64,000 bases of DNA from Streptomyces exfoliatus (GCF_000725545.1 NZ_JNZP01000001.1:310001-374000); one strand, 5' to 3'; positions 17,436 to 26,660 are shown, counted from the first letter of the stretch. A program made the numbers and translations. Notes: a model not told the origin generated them from the sequence alone.

Positions 17436-17499
17436 GCGCGGTTGATCACCCATCCGGGGTGACGGCGGAGGAACCGCCTGCCCCTGACCGGTTGGGCGG
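17436..17499 (+). promoter_or_regulatory. Leader with competing hairpins before the NlpC/P60 gene
   Basis: GCGGTT (17438-17443) can pair with AACCGC (17472-17477), enclosing TCACCC/GGGTGA (17446-17451 with 17457-17462). AACCG can instead pair with CGGTT (17489-17493), and CCGCC (17475-17479) with GGCGG (17495-17499). The folds exclude each other. I do not see the c-di-AMP riboswitch consensus that controls other Streptomyces wall hydrolases. Confidence 0.35.
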
Positions 17500-17524
17500 C
17501 TCGAGGAAGAAGGAGCTCGCCTTC

Positions 17525-18574
17525 GTGGCGTCCCACCGTCGACCCAAGCAGCCGAGCCGCATGCGCGTGACCGTGCTCACCGCGACCGCGGCCGCCGCCG
17601 TCGCCCTCACCGCCCAGGGCGGTGCCCAGGCGGCCCCCGCCAAGCCCAAGATCGACGAGGTCAAGTCGAAGGTAGACGCGCTGCACCACGAGGCCGAGGA
17701 GGCCACGGAGCAGTACAACCTCGCCGACGAGCGCCGTGGCAAGCTGCAGCAGGAGATCGGTCAGCTCCAGGACAAGGTCGCCCGCGGTCAGCAGGAGCTC
17801 AACACCCTGCGCGACCAGATCGGTTCCGTCGCCAGCGCCCAGTACCGCTCCGGCGGCATCGACCCGGCGCTCCAGCTCTTCCTCTCCGCCGACCCGGACA
17901 CGTACCTCGAGAAGGCGTCCGCGATCGACCAGTTGAGCGCCCAGCAGGCCGACGTGCTCACCTCGATCCAGGCCAAGCAGCGCACCCTCGCGCAGCAGCG
18001 GACCGAGGCCACCACGAAGCTGGCCGACCTCGAGGACGTCCGCAAGACGCTCGGCGAGAAGAAGAAGAAGTTCCAGACCAAGCTGGCCGAGGCGCAGAAG
18101 CTCCTCAACACCCTCACCGCGGCCGAGAAGGCCAGGCTGGCGGAGGAGGAGCGGGCGAAGGAGCAGCGCGCCAGCCGTGACGCCGGCGAGCGGATGAACC
18201 TCGGCAACGAGGTCCCCGCCAACGGCTACGGCGCCGCCGCGCTCGCCGCCGCCGCCACGCAGATCGGCGACCCTTACGTCTCCGGTGCCGAGGGCCCCAA
18301 CGCGTACGACTGCTCCGGTCTGACCCAGTGGGCGTACGCCCAGGCCAACGTCCAGCTCACCCGCACCACCTACACGCAGCAGAACGACGGCGTGAAGATC
18401 GGCCGCAGCCAGCTCAAGCCGGGCGACCTCGTCTTCTTCAACAGCCTGTCGCACGTGGGTCTGTACGCGGGCAACAACACGATCCTGCACGCCCCCAAGC
18501 CGGGCGCCAGCGTCCGCTACGAGTCCATGGACTACATGGGCACGTTCCAGTTCGGCGTCCGCATCGGCGGCTGA
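17525..18574 (+). CDS. NlpC/P60 peptidoglycan hydrolase (first of two)
   Basis: This 349-residue secreted D,L-endopeptidase cuts peptide stems of peptidoglycan. A signal peptide (1-37, ending AQAA) precedes a long coiled-coil regulatory region (about 42-225) and an NlpC/P60 domain with the triad Cys263 (YDCSGL), His310 (SHVGLY) and His322. The layout matches mycobacterial RipC and Corynebacterium homologues, which are activated by a partner binding the coiled coil. The GTG at 17525 has an AAGGAG site and shares its first codons with the second copy, supporting this start. Confidence 0.9.
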   Translation: MASHRRPKQPSRMRVTVLTATAAAAVALTAQGGAQAAPAKPKIDEVKSKVDALHHEAEEATEQYNLADERRGKLQQEIGQLQDKVARGQQELNTLRDQIGSVASAQYRSGGIDPALQLFLSADPDTYLEKASAIDQLSAQQADVLTSIQAKQRTLAQQRTEATTKLADLEDVRKTLGEKKKKFQTKLAEAQKLLNTLTAAEKARLAEEERAKEQRASRDAGERMNLGNEVPANGYGAAALAAAATQIGDPYVSGAEGPNAYDCSGLTQWAYAQANVQLTRTTYTQQNDGVKIGRSQLKPGDLVFFNSLSHVGLYAGNNTILHAPKPGASVRYESMDYMGTFQFGVRIGG

Positions 18575-18634
18575 CCCACGACCCGCTGCGGCACACCGCC
18601 CGAACGGGTGGTTCGCCGCGACGCGTACTGACCC

Positions 18635-18677
18635 GACGCCCCGCCGGTGACCTGTGTTCTCCGGCGGGGCGTCACTT
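18635..18677 (+). terminator. Terminator between the two NlpC/P60 genes
   Basis: A perfect 13-bp stem (18635-18647 with 18661-18673) has a 13-base loop and is followed by ACTTT, so the two paralogues are separate transcripts. Confidence 0.8.
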
Positions 18678-18766
18678 TGTGTGCCCATCGGCTTCGTTGG
18701 ACGCGGACTGATCAACGGCTACTGTCTGCCGCGCCAGTCTGCGTCGAGCCGAACGGAGCGCGATTC

Positions 18767-19789
18767 GTGGCGTCCCACCGCCGACCCGCCAGGGTCACCG
18801 TCCTCACCGCCGCCGCGGCCACCGCGGCGGCGTCCCTCGGGGCCGTCCCCGCGAGCGCCGACCCCGGGGCCGGACCCGCGGCCACCCGCGCCACGGTCGA
18901 CCGGCTCTTCGAGGAGGCCGAACAGGCCACCGAGGGCTACAACCGGGCGGACGAGAAGGCGGACGCCCTGCGCCGGACCGTCTCCCAGGCCCGGGACGGC
19001 CTCGCCCGCGGCCAGGAGCGCATCAACCGCATGCGGGGCGTGATCGGCCTGGTCGCCGGGGCCCAGTACCGCTCCGGCGGCATCGACCCCGCCCTCGCCC
19101 TGTTGCTGTCCTCCGACCCGGACAGCTACCTCGAGCGCGCCACCGCCCTCGACCGGATGACCGCCCGCCAGAGCGCCACGCTCGCCGAACTGCAGCGGGA
19201 GCAGCGCCGGCTGGACCAGAAGCGCTCCGAAGCCCGCACCGCCCTGACCGAGCTGGAGCGCAGCCGGGCCGAGGTCGCCCGCCACAAGCGCACCGTCGAG
19301 CGCAAGCTCGCCGAGGCCCGCCGGGTGCTCGCGAGCCTCACCGCCGAGGAGCGCGCCGACTTCGACCGGGCCTCCCGCACCGGCGGACGCGACGGAGGAC
19401 CCGCGGAGGAGCTGCCGCCCATGGCCGACCTCGCCCCGGGCTCCTCGCGGGCGTCCGCCGCGGTGATCGCGGCCCGCAGCATGATCGGCAAGCCGTACGT
19501 GTGGGGGGCGACAGGACCCTCCGCCTTCGACTGCTCGGGCCTGATGGTCTGGTCGTACCGGCAGGCCGGGATCAGCCTGCCGCGCACCTCCTCGGCGCAG
19601 CGGTACGCGGGCCGTCAGGTGCCGCTGTCGCAGGCGCAGCCCGGGGACATCGTCACGTACCGCGGCGACGCGAGCCACGTCGGGATCTACGCGGGCAACG
19701 GGCAGGTCATCCACGCCCCCTATCCGGGTGCGCGGGTCCGCTACGACCCGGTGAACATGATGTCGCACGTGACGGTGACCCGGGTCTGA
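18767..19789 (+). CDS. NlpC/P60 peptidoglycan hydrolase (second of two)
   Basis: This 340-residue paralogue has the same layout as its neighbour: signal peptide (1-31, ending PASA), coiled coil (about 40-200) and an NlpC/P60 domain with Cys256 (FDCSGL), His304 (SHVGIY) and His316. The two share the start VASHRRP and long stretches such as AQYRSGGIDPAL, so they arose by tandem duplication. This copy is richer in arginine and has a shorter linker. GTG 18767 is chosen by comparison with the first copy. Confidence 0.9.
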   Translation: MASHRRPARVTVLTAAAATAAASLGAVPASADPGAGPAATRATVDRLFEEAEQATEGYNRADEKADALRRTVSQARDGLARGQERINRMRGVIGLVAGAQYRSGGIDPALALLLSSDPDSYLERATALDRMTARQSATLAELQREQRRLDQKRSEARTALTELERSRAEVARHKRTVERKLAEARRVLASLTAEERADFDRASRTGGRDGGPAEELPPMADLAPGSSRASAAVIAARSMIGKPYVWGATGPSAFDCSGLMVWSYRQAGISLPRTSSAQRYAGRQVPLSQAQPGDIVTYRGDASHVGIYAGNGQVIHAPYPGARVRYDPVNMMSHVTVTRV

Positions 19790-19825
19790 CCTCCGTTCCC
19801 CGGGCCGCGGGCCCTCGGCGCCCCG

Positions 19826-19831
19826 TACGAT
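19826..19831 (+). promoter_or_regulatory. Candidate -10 box, leaderless start
   Basis: TACGAT ends 7 bases before the GTG at 19839, so transcription should start at or next to the start codon. Confidence 0.5.
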
Positions 19832-19838
19832 CGGGGGC

Positions 19839-21053
19839 GTGGCAGGTCAGGGGAGTGGAGCGGCGCGCGGCGCCGCCGCGTGTCTCCTCGCCGCCCTGCT
19901 CGCCCTCGCCGGATGCGGTGCTCCCGAGCCTGCCGGCCCGGCGCCCGGGGTGATCCAGGGCCTGCTCGACCGGCACGCGCGGGCGCTGCTCGACCGGGAC
20001 GAGGCCGGCTATCTCGCGGCCCTGGACCCCGCGCTCGTGCCGGCCGCGCGCACCGAGTTCGGCCGGCTCTCGAAGATCCCGCTCGGCGGCCTGAGCTACC
20101 GGGTCACCGATGTCGACACGACCGGTGAGGGCAGGGCCACCGCCGAGGCCGAGCTGGGGTACCGGATCAAGGGCTACGACTCCGGGCCCGCCACCACGGA
20201 GCGGGTCCTGGACCTCGCCGAGCGGGACGGGCGCTGGTACGTCACCGGCGACCGTGCCGCCGACGGCGCCCCGCAGCAGCTGTGGCAGCAGGGCGACGTC
20301 CAGGTGGTGACCGGACGGCGCGGCCTCGTCCTCGGCGTGGGCCAGAGCACGGAGCGGCTGCGGGAGATCGCGGCGGCGGTCGACCGGGCGGTGCCCGCCG
20401 TGGGGGACGCCTGGCGCAGCGCGTGGGCGGGCCGGGTCGTGGTCCTCGTGCCCGCGTCGGTCGAGGCGATGGGGCGGCTCCTCGGCGGACCCGCCGCCTC
20501 CTACCGGGGCATCGCGGCCGTCACGACCGGCGAGGTGGGCGGTGGCCCGTCGGCGCCCGCGGACCGGGTGATCGTGAACCCGGACGCGTACGCCCTCCTC
20601 GGCTCCTTCGGCCGGCAGCTGGTCCTCACCCACGAGACCACCCATGTCGCGACCCGGGCCGGGACCACGAAGGCCACCCCGGTCTGGCTCTCCGAGGGCT
20701 TCGCCGACTGGGTCGCCTACCGGGGCACCGGCCGCACCGCCGCCCAGGCCGCGCCCGAGCTGCGCCGCGCGGTCCGCGCGGGCGAGCTGCCCGCCCGGCT
20801 CCCCGAGGATCCCGACTTCGCCTTCGGCGGGGACGCGGAGGCCCTGGGACGGGCGTACGAGGGCGGCTGGCTGGCCTGCGAGCTGATCGCGGAGCGCTGG
20901 GGCGAGGCGAAGCTGACGGAGTTCTACAAGGCCGTGGGCGCGCACCCGGGCCGTGAGGGCGCGGTGGAGAAGGCGCTCCAGGACGTGCTGGACACCACGC
21001 CGGAGGACTTCACCGCCGACTGGCGGGCCTATCTGGGGGAGCGGCTCGGGTAG
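19839..21053 (+). CDS. Lipoprotein with gluzincin-type metalloprotease domain
   Basis: This 404-residue exported protein has a signal ending in the lipobox LALAGC (Cys26). The C-terminal half carries HETTH (265-269) and, 17 residues on, Glu286 in SEGFAD, the zinc ligands and catalytic Glu of an M1/M4-like (gluzincin) peptidase. The N-terminal half looks like an NTF2-like fold (DLAERDGRWYVTGD). No ribosome site precedes the GTG at 19839 and the -10 box placement suggests a leaderless mRNA. It lies after the NlpC/P60 pair; its substrate is unknown. Confidence 0.82.
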   Translation: MAGQGSGAARGAAACLLAALLALAGCGAPEPAGPAPGVIQGLLDRHARALLDRDEAGYLAALDPALVPAARTEFGRLSKIPLGGLSYRVTDVDTTGEGRATAEAELGYRIKGYDSGPATTERVLDLAERDGRWYVTGDRAADGAPQQLWQQGDVQVVTGRRGLVLGVGQSTERLREIAAAVDRAVPAVGDAWRSAWAGRVVVLVPASVEAMGRLLGGPAASYRGIAAVTTGEVGGGPSAPADRVIVNPDAYALLGSFGRQLVLTHETTHVATRAGTTKATPVWLSEGFADWVAYRGTGRTAAQAAPELRRAVRAGELPARLPEDPDFAFGGDAEALGRAYEGGWLACELIAERWGEAKLTEFYKAVGAHPGREGAVEKALQDVLDTTPEDFTADWRAYLGERLG

Positions 21054-21098
21054 ACGCCGCTCTCCTGCGCCCGGGCTCCGGCGCGTACCGCCGGGACC

Positions 21099-22379
21099 TC
21101 AGCGCGTGCCGGACAGGACCTTCTCGCGCTCCGGGCCGGTCGCCTGCGCGGGCACCAGCGCGACCGCCGCGAGGCGTGGCTCCGTCACCGTGTGGCGCCA
21201 CAGGATCCGGCAGGCGATGAGCGTGGCGGCGACGAGGAGGCCGTTCCGGCTGAACAGCACCGCCATGCCCAGCGGATCGCTCCGCGTGACGTGCGAGAAC
21301 CACACGGGGAACTCGAACTGCGTGATCGCCGTCGCCCACAGGACCAGATGCGCCGGCCGTTCCATCCGGCTCGACCGGTACGCCAGGCACACCGCGGCGA
21401 GACCGACCAGCCACAGCATGTACTGCGGGGAGAGCACCCGGCTCGTCGTCGTGAACAGCAGCACCGCCACGAAGGCCGCGTCCGCCACCGTCGACGAGGT
21501 GAAGCGGCGTGCCCGGAACCGCCAGAGCAGCAGCCAGGCGAAGGCGGCGAAGGTGAGCCCCATGGCGGCCGTCGACACCGTGGACACGTACGGGCCGAGG
21601 AACTCGATCGAGCCGTAGTTCATCCGCGCCTCGCCGTCCCAGCCGAAGTGCCGGGCCACGTGGAAGACCATCGAGCCCAGCGACTCGACCTCCGTGCCCC
21701 GGTCGCGCTGGAAGGAGAGGAAGGCCAGCGCCCCCGGCATCCACAGCACGCAGAACAGCAGCACGGCCGCGGCCGCGCCCACCGCCGCCGGCCAGGAGCG
21801 GAGGGTCGCCCGCCCCTTCGGAGTGCCCGCGAGCAGCAGCACCGGCCACACCTTCAGGACCGCGCCGAACCCGGCGAGGGCGCCGAGGACGCGGGGGCTG
21901 CGGCCCGCCGCGAGCAGCGCGGCCACCGCGACGGCGGTCACCATCACGTCGTACCGGGCGTAGGCGGTCGGGCCGAGCAGGGCGATGCCCGCGATCCACA
22001 TCCAGGCGCCGCGCGACGAGCGGCCGGCCCGGCGGCCCGTGTGGAGCAGCAGCCCCAGGACGAGCGCGTCACAGAGGAAGGCGAGGACGAAGAAGGCGGC
22101 CGAGTAGCCGAGGAAGGGCAGCAGCCCGGGGGCGAGGACCGCGAACGCGGCGGCCGGCGGGTACTGCCAGGTCACGTCGTCCAGCGGATACGTGCCGGTC
22201 CGCAGGACCTCGTACCAGCCCTGGTAGATGTCCTCGATGTCGAACGTGATGTCCGGACCCGGGATCACCACGACCTTGAAGACGAGCAGCAGCAGGATGA
22301 TCCGGGTCAGTGCCCAGAGTCCGAGCGGCAGCCGCAGTTCCGCGAGTGACCGTGACCACTTTCCCACTGCGCCCGTCAT
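21099..22379 (-). CDS. GT87-family polyprenol-phosphate mannosyltransferase-like membrane protein
   Basis: This 426-residue protein has about ten hydrophobic helices and an early loop with DIEDIYQGWYEVL, the acidic motif expected near the first extracytoplasmic loop of GT-C glycosyltransferases. Later features include YARYDVMVT and the SPQYMLW segment. The family uses polyprenyl-phosphate sugars outside the membrane; mycobacterial members extend PIM and lipomannan. The ATG at 22379 follows AAGGACGAG. It is divergent from the PimB-like gene only 88 bases away, which fits a shared role in glycolipid assembly. Confidence 0.8.
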   Translation of the reverse strand: MTGAVGKWSRSLAELRLPLGLWALTRIILLLLVFKVVVIPGPDITFDIEDIYQGWYEVLRTGTYPLDDVTWQYPPAAAFAVLAPGLLPFLGYSAAFFVLAFLCDALVLGLLLHTGRRAGRSSRGAWMWIAGIALLGPTAYARYDVMVTAVAVAALLAAGRSPRVLGALAGFGAVLKVWPVLLLAGTPKGRATLRSWPAAVGAAAAVLLFCVLWMPGALAFLSFQRDRGTEVESLGSMVFHVARHFGWDGEARMNYGSIEFLGPYVSTVSTAAMGLTFAAFAWLLLWRFRARRFTSSTVADAAFVAVLLFTTTSRVLSPQYMLWLVGLAAVCLAYRSSRMERPAHLVLWATAITQFEFPVWFSHVTRSDPLGMAVLFSRNGLLVAATLIACRILWRHTVTEPRLAAVALVPAQATGPEREKVLSGTR

Positions 22380-22453
22380 CACTGGCTCGTCCTTGTCCTG
22401 TCGGCCCGCTGATGCGGGGGAGTGGTGGTGCTGGGCGGTGGATGCGCGCGCGG

Positions 22454-22459
22454 TACTGT
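22454..22459 (+). promoter_or_regulatory. Candidate -10 box, near-leaderless start
   Basis: TACTGT ends 8 bases before the ATG of the PimB-like gene, and no ribosome site fits between them. Confidence 0.5.
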
Positions 22460-22467
22460 CGGCCACG

Positions 22468-23610
22468 ATGCACAAGACCCTGATCGTAACCAACGACTTC
22501 CCGCCGCGTCCCGGCGGAATCCAGGCCTTCCTGCACAACATGGCACTCCGCCTGGATCCCGAACGGATCGTGGTCTACGCCTCCACCTGGAAGCGCAGCC
22601 GCGAGGGGATCGAGGCGACGGCCGCGTTCGACGCCGAACAGCCTTTCACGGTCGTGCGGGATCGCACCACCATGCTGCTGCCGACTCCTCGGGTCACCTC
22701 ACGGGCCACCGCGCTCCTCCGTGAGCACGGCTGCGAGTCCGTGTGGTTCGGCGCCGCCGCACCCCTCGGCCTGATGGCCCCCGCGCTGCGCCGCGCGGGC
22801 GCCCGGCGACTCGTCGCCACCACTCACGGCCACGAGGCGGGCTGGGCCCAACTCCCCGCCTCTCGCCAGCTGTTGAGGCGGATCGGCGAGGGTACGGACA
22901 CCATCACCTACCTCGGTGAGTACACCCGTTCCCGGATCGCCGCGGCCCTCACACCGGCCGCCGCGGGCCGGATGACGCAGCTCCCGCCCGGCGTCGACGA
23001 GAAGACCTTCCACCCCGACTCGGGCGGCGCGGAGGTCCGCGCCCGCCTCGGGCTCAGCGACCGCCCCGTCGTCGTCTGCGTCTCCCGGCTGGTCCCGCGC
23101 AAGGGCCAGGACACCCTGATCCGGGCGATGCCGCGGATCCTGCGCCGGGTCCCGGACGCGGTCCTCCTGATCGTCGGCGGCGGCCCGTACGAGAAGGATC
23201 TGCGCCGCCTCGCCGCCGAGACCGGAGTGGCCGGATCCGTACGCTTCACCGGCGCCGTCCCCTGGTCCGAGCTGCCCGCCCACTACGGCGCCGGAGACGT
23301 CTTCGCCATGCCCTGCCGCACCCGGCGCGGCGGCCTCGACGTCGAGGGCCTCGGCATCGTCTACCTGGAGGCCTCCGCCACCGGCCTCCCGGTCGTCGCG
23401 GGCGACTCCGGGGGCGCCCCCGACGCCGTCCTCGACGGCGAGACCGGCTGGGTCGTCCGCGGCGAGTCCTCCGAGGACACCGCGGACCGCGTCGCCACCC
23501 TCCTCCTCGACCCCGAGCTGCGCGCCCGCATGGGCGAGCGGGGCCGTGCCTGGGTGGAGGAGAAGTGGCGCTGGGACCTCCTCGCGGAGCGGCTCAAGCA
23601 GCTGCTCTAG
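22468..23610 (+). CDS. GT4-family mannosyltransferase, PimB-like
   Basis: This 380-residue cytoplasmic enzyme has a GT-B fold: an N-terminal acceptor domain beginning TLIVTNDFPPRPGGIQ and a C-terminal nucleotide-sugar domain with VSRLVPRKGQDTLI and the EX7E-type segment EGLGIVYLEASATGLPVV. The MPCRTRRGGLDVEGLGIV stretch strongly resembles PimB (Rv2188c type), which adds the second mannose to phosphatidylinositol mannoside from GDP-mannose. The position next to a fadD15-like synthetase gene also matches M. tuberculosis. The mRNA appears leaderless. Confidence 0.85.
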   Translation: MHKTLIVTNDFPPRPGGIQAFLHNMALRLDPERIVVYASTWKRSREGIEATAAFDAEQPFTVVRDRTTMLLPTPRVTSRATALLREHGCESVWFGAAAPLGLMAPALRRAGARRLVATTHGHEAGWAQLPASRQLLRRIGEGTDTITYLGEYTRSRIAAALTPAAAGRMTQLPPGVDEKTFHPDSGGAEVRARLGLSDRPVVVCVSRLVPRKGQDTLIRAMPRILRRVPDAVLLIVGGGPYEKDLRRLAAETGVAGSVRFTGAVPWSELPAHYGAGDVFAMPCRTRRGGLDVEGLGIVYLEASATGLPVVAGDSGGAPDAVLDGETGWVVRGESSEDTADRVATLLLDPELRARMGERGRAWVEEKWRWDLLAERLKQLL

Positions 23611-23640
23611 GCCCGCGCGGGGCCGTTGTACGGACAGGAC

Positions 23641-23680
23641 GGCCGGAGGCCCGGAGCGACATCGCTCCGGGCCTCCGGCC
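23641..23680. terminator. Bidirectional terminator
   Basis: A perfect 19-bp stem (23641-23659 with 23662-23680) with a two-base gap lies between the PimB-like gene and the convergent acyl-CoA synthetase. Confidence 0.88.
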
Positions 23681-23695
23681 GTACGTGCTTTCGGA

Positions 23696-25492
23696 TCAGG
23701 CGCTGTAGATCGCCTCGATCTCGTCCGCGAAGTCCTTCGCCACCACGTTCCGCTTCAGCTTCAGGGACGGGGTGATGTGGCCCGCCTCCTCGGTGAACTG
23801 GGCCGGAAGGATACGGAACTTGCGGACCGACTCCGCCTTGGAGACGGCCGCGTTGCCGTCGTCGATCGCCCGCTGGACCTCCGCGACGAGCTCCACGTCG
23901 TCGCGCAGCGAGGCCGCCGTCGAACCCGTCGGCTTGCCGTGCTCGGCGGCCCAGCGGCCGAGGAACTCCTCGTCGATCGTGACCAGCGCGCCCACGAACG
24001 GGCGCCCGTCGCCGACCACCATGCACTCCGCGACGAGCGCGTGCGCCCGGATCCTGTCCTCGATGACGGCCGGGGCGACGTTCTTGCCGCCCGCCGTCAC
24101 CAGGATCTCCTTCTTCCGGCCGGTGATCGCCAGGTAGCCGTCCTCGTCGAGGGTGCCGATGTCGCCCGTGTGGAACCAGCCGTCCGCGAGCGCCTCGGCC
24201 GTCGCCGTCTCGTTGTTCCAGTACCGCGAGAAGATGTGCTCGCCGTGCAGCAGCACCTCGCCGTCGTCGGCGATCCGCACCACCGAGCCCGGCAGCGGCT
24301 GACCGACCGTGCCGATCTTCTGCCGGTCCCAGGGGTTGAACGCCGTCGCCGCGCACGACTCCGTCAGGCCGTAGCCCTCCAGGACCGTGAAGCCGATGCC
24401 GCGGAAGAAGTGGCCGAGCCGCTCGCCGAGCGGCGCGCCGCCCGAGATCGCGTACTCGCCGCGCCCGCCGAGCACCGCCCGCAGCTTGCTGAAGACCAGC
24501 TTGTCGAAGACCTTGTGCTTCAGCTTCAGACCGAAGGACGGGCCGCTCGGGGTGCTCAGCGCGCGGCTGTACGCGATGGCCGTGTGCGCGGCCTTGTCGA
24601 AGATCTTGCCCTTGCCGTCGGCCTGCGCCTTCGCCCGGGCCGAGTTGTAGACCTTCTCGAAGACCCGCGGCACGCCGAGGATCAGCGTCGGCCGGAACGA
24701 GGCCAGCTCGTCCGTCAGGTTCTTGATGTCCGGGACGCAGCCGAGACGGATCGGCGCCATCACGGACGCGACCTCGACGAGCCGCCCGAAGACGTGCGCG
24801 GCGGGCAGGAACAGCAGCACCGAGCACTCGCCGGTGCGGAAGAGGGGCTTCAGCCGCTCCACCACGTTGCCGCACTCGGCGAAGAAGGCCCGGTGGGTCA
24901 GGACACAGCCCTTGGGGCGGCCCGTCGTGCCCGAGGTGTAGACGATCGTCGCCGGGTCGTCCGCGTTCGCCGCCGACATGCGCTCGTCCAGCAGCTCGTC
25001 GGAGACGTCCGCGCCGGAGGCGGTCAGCCGCGCGACCGCGTCGTCCTCGATCTGCCACACGCCCTTGAGCTGCGGCAGGTTCGCCCTGACGGACTCCACC
25101 GACTCCTGGTGGGCCGCGCTCTCGACCAGCACGAGGGTGGCGCCCGAGTCGCCGAGGATCCACTGGATCTGCTCCGGCGAGCTCGTCTCGTACACCGGTA
25201 CGGTCACGCCGCCCGCGCTCCAGATCGCGAAGTCCAGGAGCACCCACTCGTACCGCGTGCGCGACAGCAGCGCGACGCGGTCGCCCGGCTCGACACCGGC
25301 GGCGATCAGGCCCTTGGCGGCCCCACGGACCTCCGCGAGGAACTCCGTGGCCGTCACGTCGGTCCAGGCGCCGTCGACCTTGCGGCCCATCACGGCGACA
25401 TCTGGGTGCTGGGAGGCGTTGCGGCGGATGAGATCCGTCAGATTGCCGTCCGCGGGGACCTCGTACAGGGCCGGAAGGCTGAACTCGCGCAA
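23696..25492 (-). CDS. Long-chain fatty acid-CoA ligase (FadD15-like)
   Basis: This 598-residue adenylating enzyme activates fatty acids to acyl-CoA with ATP. The AMP-binding P-loop is TIVYTSGTTGRPKGC, the adenine motif is GYGLTES, and the hinge/A8 region is WFHTGDIGTLDEDGYLAITGRKKE with the late lysine after LKLKRN. Length suits the FACS family. The start is TTG at 25492, supported by GAGGAGCAGCAGTC upstream. The M. tuberculosis neighbour of pimB is fadD15 as well. Confidence 0.92.
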   Translation of the reverse strand: MREFSLPALYEVPADGNLTDLIRRNASQHPDVAVMGRKVDGAWTDVTATEFLAEVRGAAKGLIAAGVEPGDRVALLSRTRYEWVLLDFAIWSAGGVTVPVYETSSPEQIQWILGDSGATLVLVESAAHQESVESVRANLPQLKGVWQIEDDAVARLTASGADVSDELLDERMSAANADDPATIVYTSGTTGRPKGCVLTHRAFFAECGNVVERLKPLFRTGECSVLLFLPAAHVFGRLVEVASVMAPIRLGCVPDIKNLTDELASFRPTLILGVPRVFEKVYNSARAKAQADGKGKIFDKAAHTAIAYSRALSTPSGPSFGLKLKHKVFDKLVFSKLRAVLGGRGEYAISGGAPLGERLGHFFRGIGFTVLEGYGLTESCAATAFNPWDRQKIGTVGQPLPGSVVRIADDGEVLLHGEHIFSRYWNNETATAEALADGWFHTGDIGTLDEDGYLAITGRKKEILVTAGGKNVAPAVIEDRIRAHALVAECMVVGDGRPFVGALVTIDEEFLGRWAAEHGKPTGSTAASLRDDVELVAEVQRAIDDGNAAVSKAESVRKFRILPAQFTEEAGHITPSLKLKRNVVAKDFADEIEAIYSA

Positions 25493-25747
25493 GACTGCTG
25501 CTCCTCATCGGGCGCCGGCGCCACGGCTCTGTGTGATGCACCGGTGAAGTCCAAGAACTGGCGGGCGCTCAGTGGGGGTGAGCACGACTGGACTGCCCGG
25601 ACGTTACCCATCAGTACGTGGTTCCCGATAGGGGGTCCCGGTCAGATGTTCGGTGCGTCACACATGTATGGCGGTGCTCTGCGCAGAGTAATCCACAGGT
25701 TTCCCGACTCGGAAGTAACCGCAGGTCGCACCCCCTAAAGTAGGCCC
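25493..25747. other. Divergent intergenic region
   Basis: This 255-base region must carry promoters for the acyl-CoA ligase (minus) and the phosphoesterase (plus). Only the TAAAGT box for the latter is clear, and no small gene is visible. Confidence 0.5.
25736..25741 (+). promoter_or_regulatory. Candidate -10 box, leaderless start
   Basis: TAAAGT ends 6 bases before the ATG at 25748, which places the transcription start on the A of the start codon. Confidence 0.6.
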
Positions 25748-26515
25748 ATGCGAGTCCATGTGGTCAGTGACGTGCACGGGAACGCCGACGACCTCGCCAA
25801 GGCGGGGAACGGCGCCGACGCCCTCATATGCCTGGGTGACCTGGTCCTCTTCCTCGACTACGCCGACCACAGCCGCGGGATCTTCCCCGACCTCTTCGGC
25901 GTCGAGAACGCCGACCGGCTCGTGGAACTGCGCACCGCCCGCCGCTTCGACGAGGCCCGTGAGCTGGGCCGCCGCCTCTGGGCCGAGCTCGACGTCGACC
26001 GCGAGACCGCGATCGAGGCCGCGGTCCGCCGCCAGTACGCCGAACTCTTCGCCGCCTTCCCCACCCCCACGTACGCCACCTACGGCAACGTCGACATCCC
26101 CCGCTTCTGGCCTGACTTCGCCGGGCCGGGGACGACCGTCCTCGACGGCGAGCGGATCGAGCTCGGCGGCCTCGTCTTCGGCTTCGTCGGCGGCGGCCTG
26201 CGCACCCCGATGCGCACCCCGTACGAGATCTCCGACGAGGAGTACGCGGCGAAGGTCGAGGCCCTCGGCGACGTCGACGTCCTGTGCTCCCACATCCCGC
26301 CGGACGTGCCGGAGCTCACGTACGACACCGTCGCCCGCCGCTTCGAGCGCGGCAGCCGGGCCCTGCTCGACGCCGTCCGCCGCACCCGGCCCCGCTACGC
26401 CCTCTTCGGCCACGTCCACCAGCCGCTCGCCCGGCGGATGCGGATCGGCGCGACCGAGTGCGTCAACGTCGGCCACTTCGCCTCGACGGGCACCCCCTAC
26501 GCCCTGGAGTGGTGA
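25748..26515 (+). CDS. Calcineurin-like metallophosphoesterase
   Basis: This 255-residue enzyme has the dimetal phosphoesterase motifs in order: DVHGN (8-12), GDL (about 32), GNVD (about 111), SH (near 179) and GHVH (near 222). Between the first motifs is an insert rich in charged residues. Substrate cannot be predicted from sequence. The mRNA is probably leaderless. It sits in the same place as a conserved phosphoesterase gene in other Streptomyces. Confidence 0.85.
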   Translation: MRVHVVSDVHGNADDLAKAGNGADALICLGDLVLFLDYADHSRGIFPDLFGVENADRLVELRTARRFDEARELGRRLWAELDVDRETAIEAAVRRQYAELFAAFPTPTYATYGNVDIPRFWPDFAGPGTTVLDGERIELGGLVFGFVGGGLRTPMRTPYEISDEEYAAKVEALGDVDVLCSHIPPDVPELTYDTVARRFERGSRALLDAVRRTRPRYALFGHVHQPLARRMRIGATECVNVGHFASTGTPYALEW

Positions 26516-26546
26516 GCCGGCGCCACCGGAGTGGCGCGCCGGCCGC

Positions 26547-26570
26547 CCGGGCCCGTGGTGACGGGCCCGG
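26547..26570 (+). terminator. GC hairpin after the phosphoesterase gene
   Basis: CCGGGCCCGT (26547-26556) pairs perfectly with ACGGGCCCGG (26561-26570) around GGTG. Confidence 0.65.
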
Positions 26571-26583
26571 CGCCGGGGCGCGA

Positions 26584-26589
26584 TAGCCT
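26584..26589 (+). promoter_or_regulatory. Candidate -10 box for the SRPBCC gene
   Basis: TAGCCT lies 71 bases before the ATG at 26661 and just after the preceding hairpin. Confidence 0.35.
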
Positions 26590-26660
26590 TCCGTCGGCAC
26601 GCCCGTGCCCCGCGACTTCCCTCGATTTCCGCCGGACCGCACAGTGGAGGAGCCAGCACG

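Noticed and set aside
17426..17524. c-di-AMP (ydaO) riboswitch before the NlpC/P60 gene
   Set aside because: The conserved blocks of the class are not present; only simple hairpins are seen.
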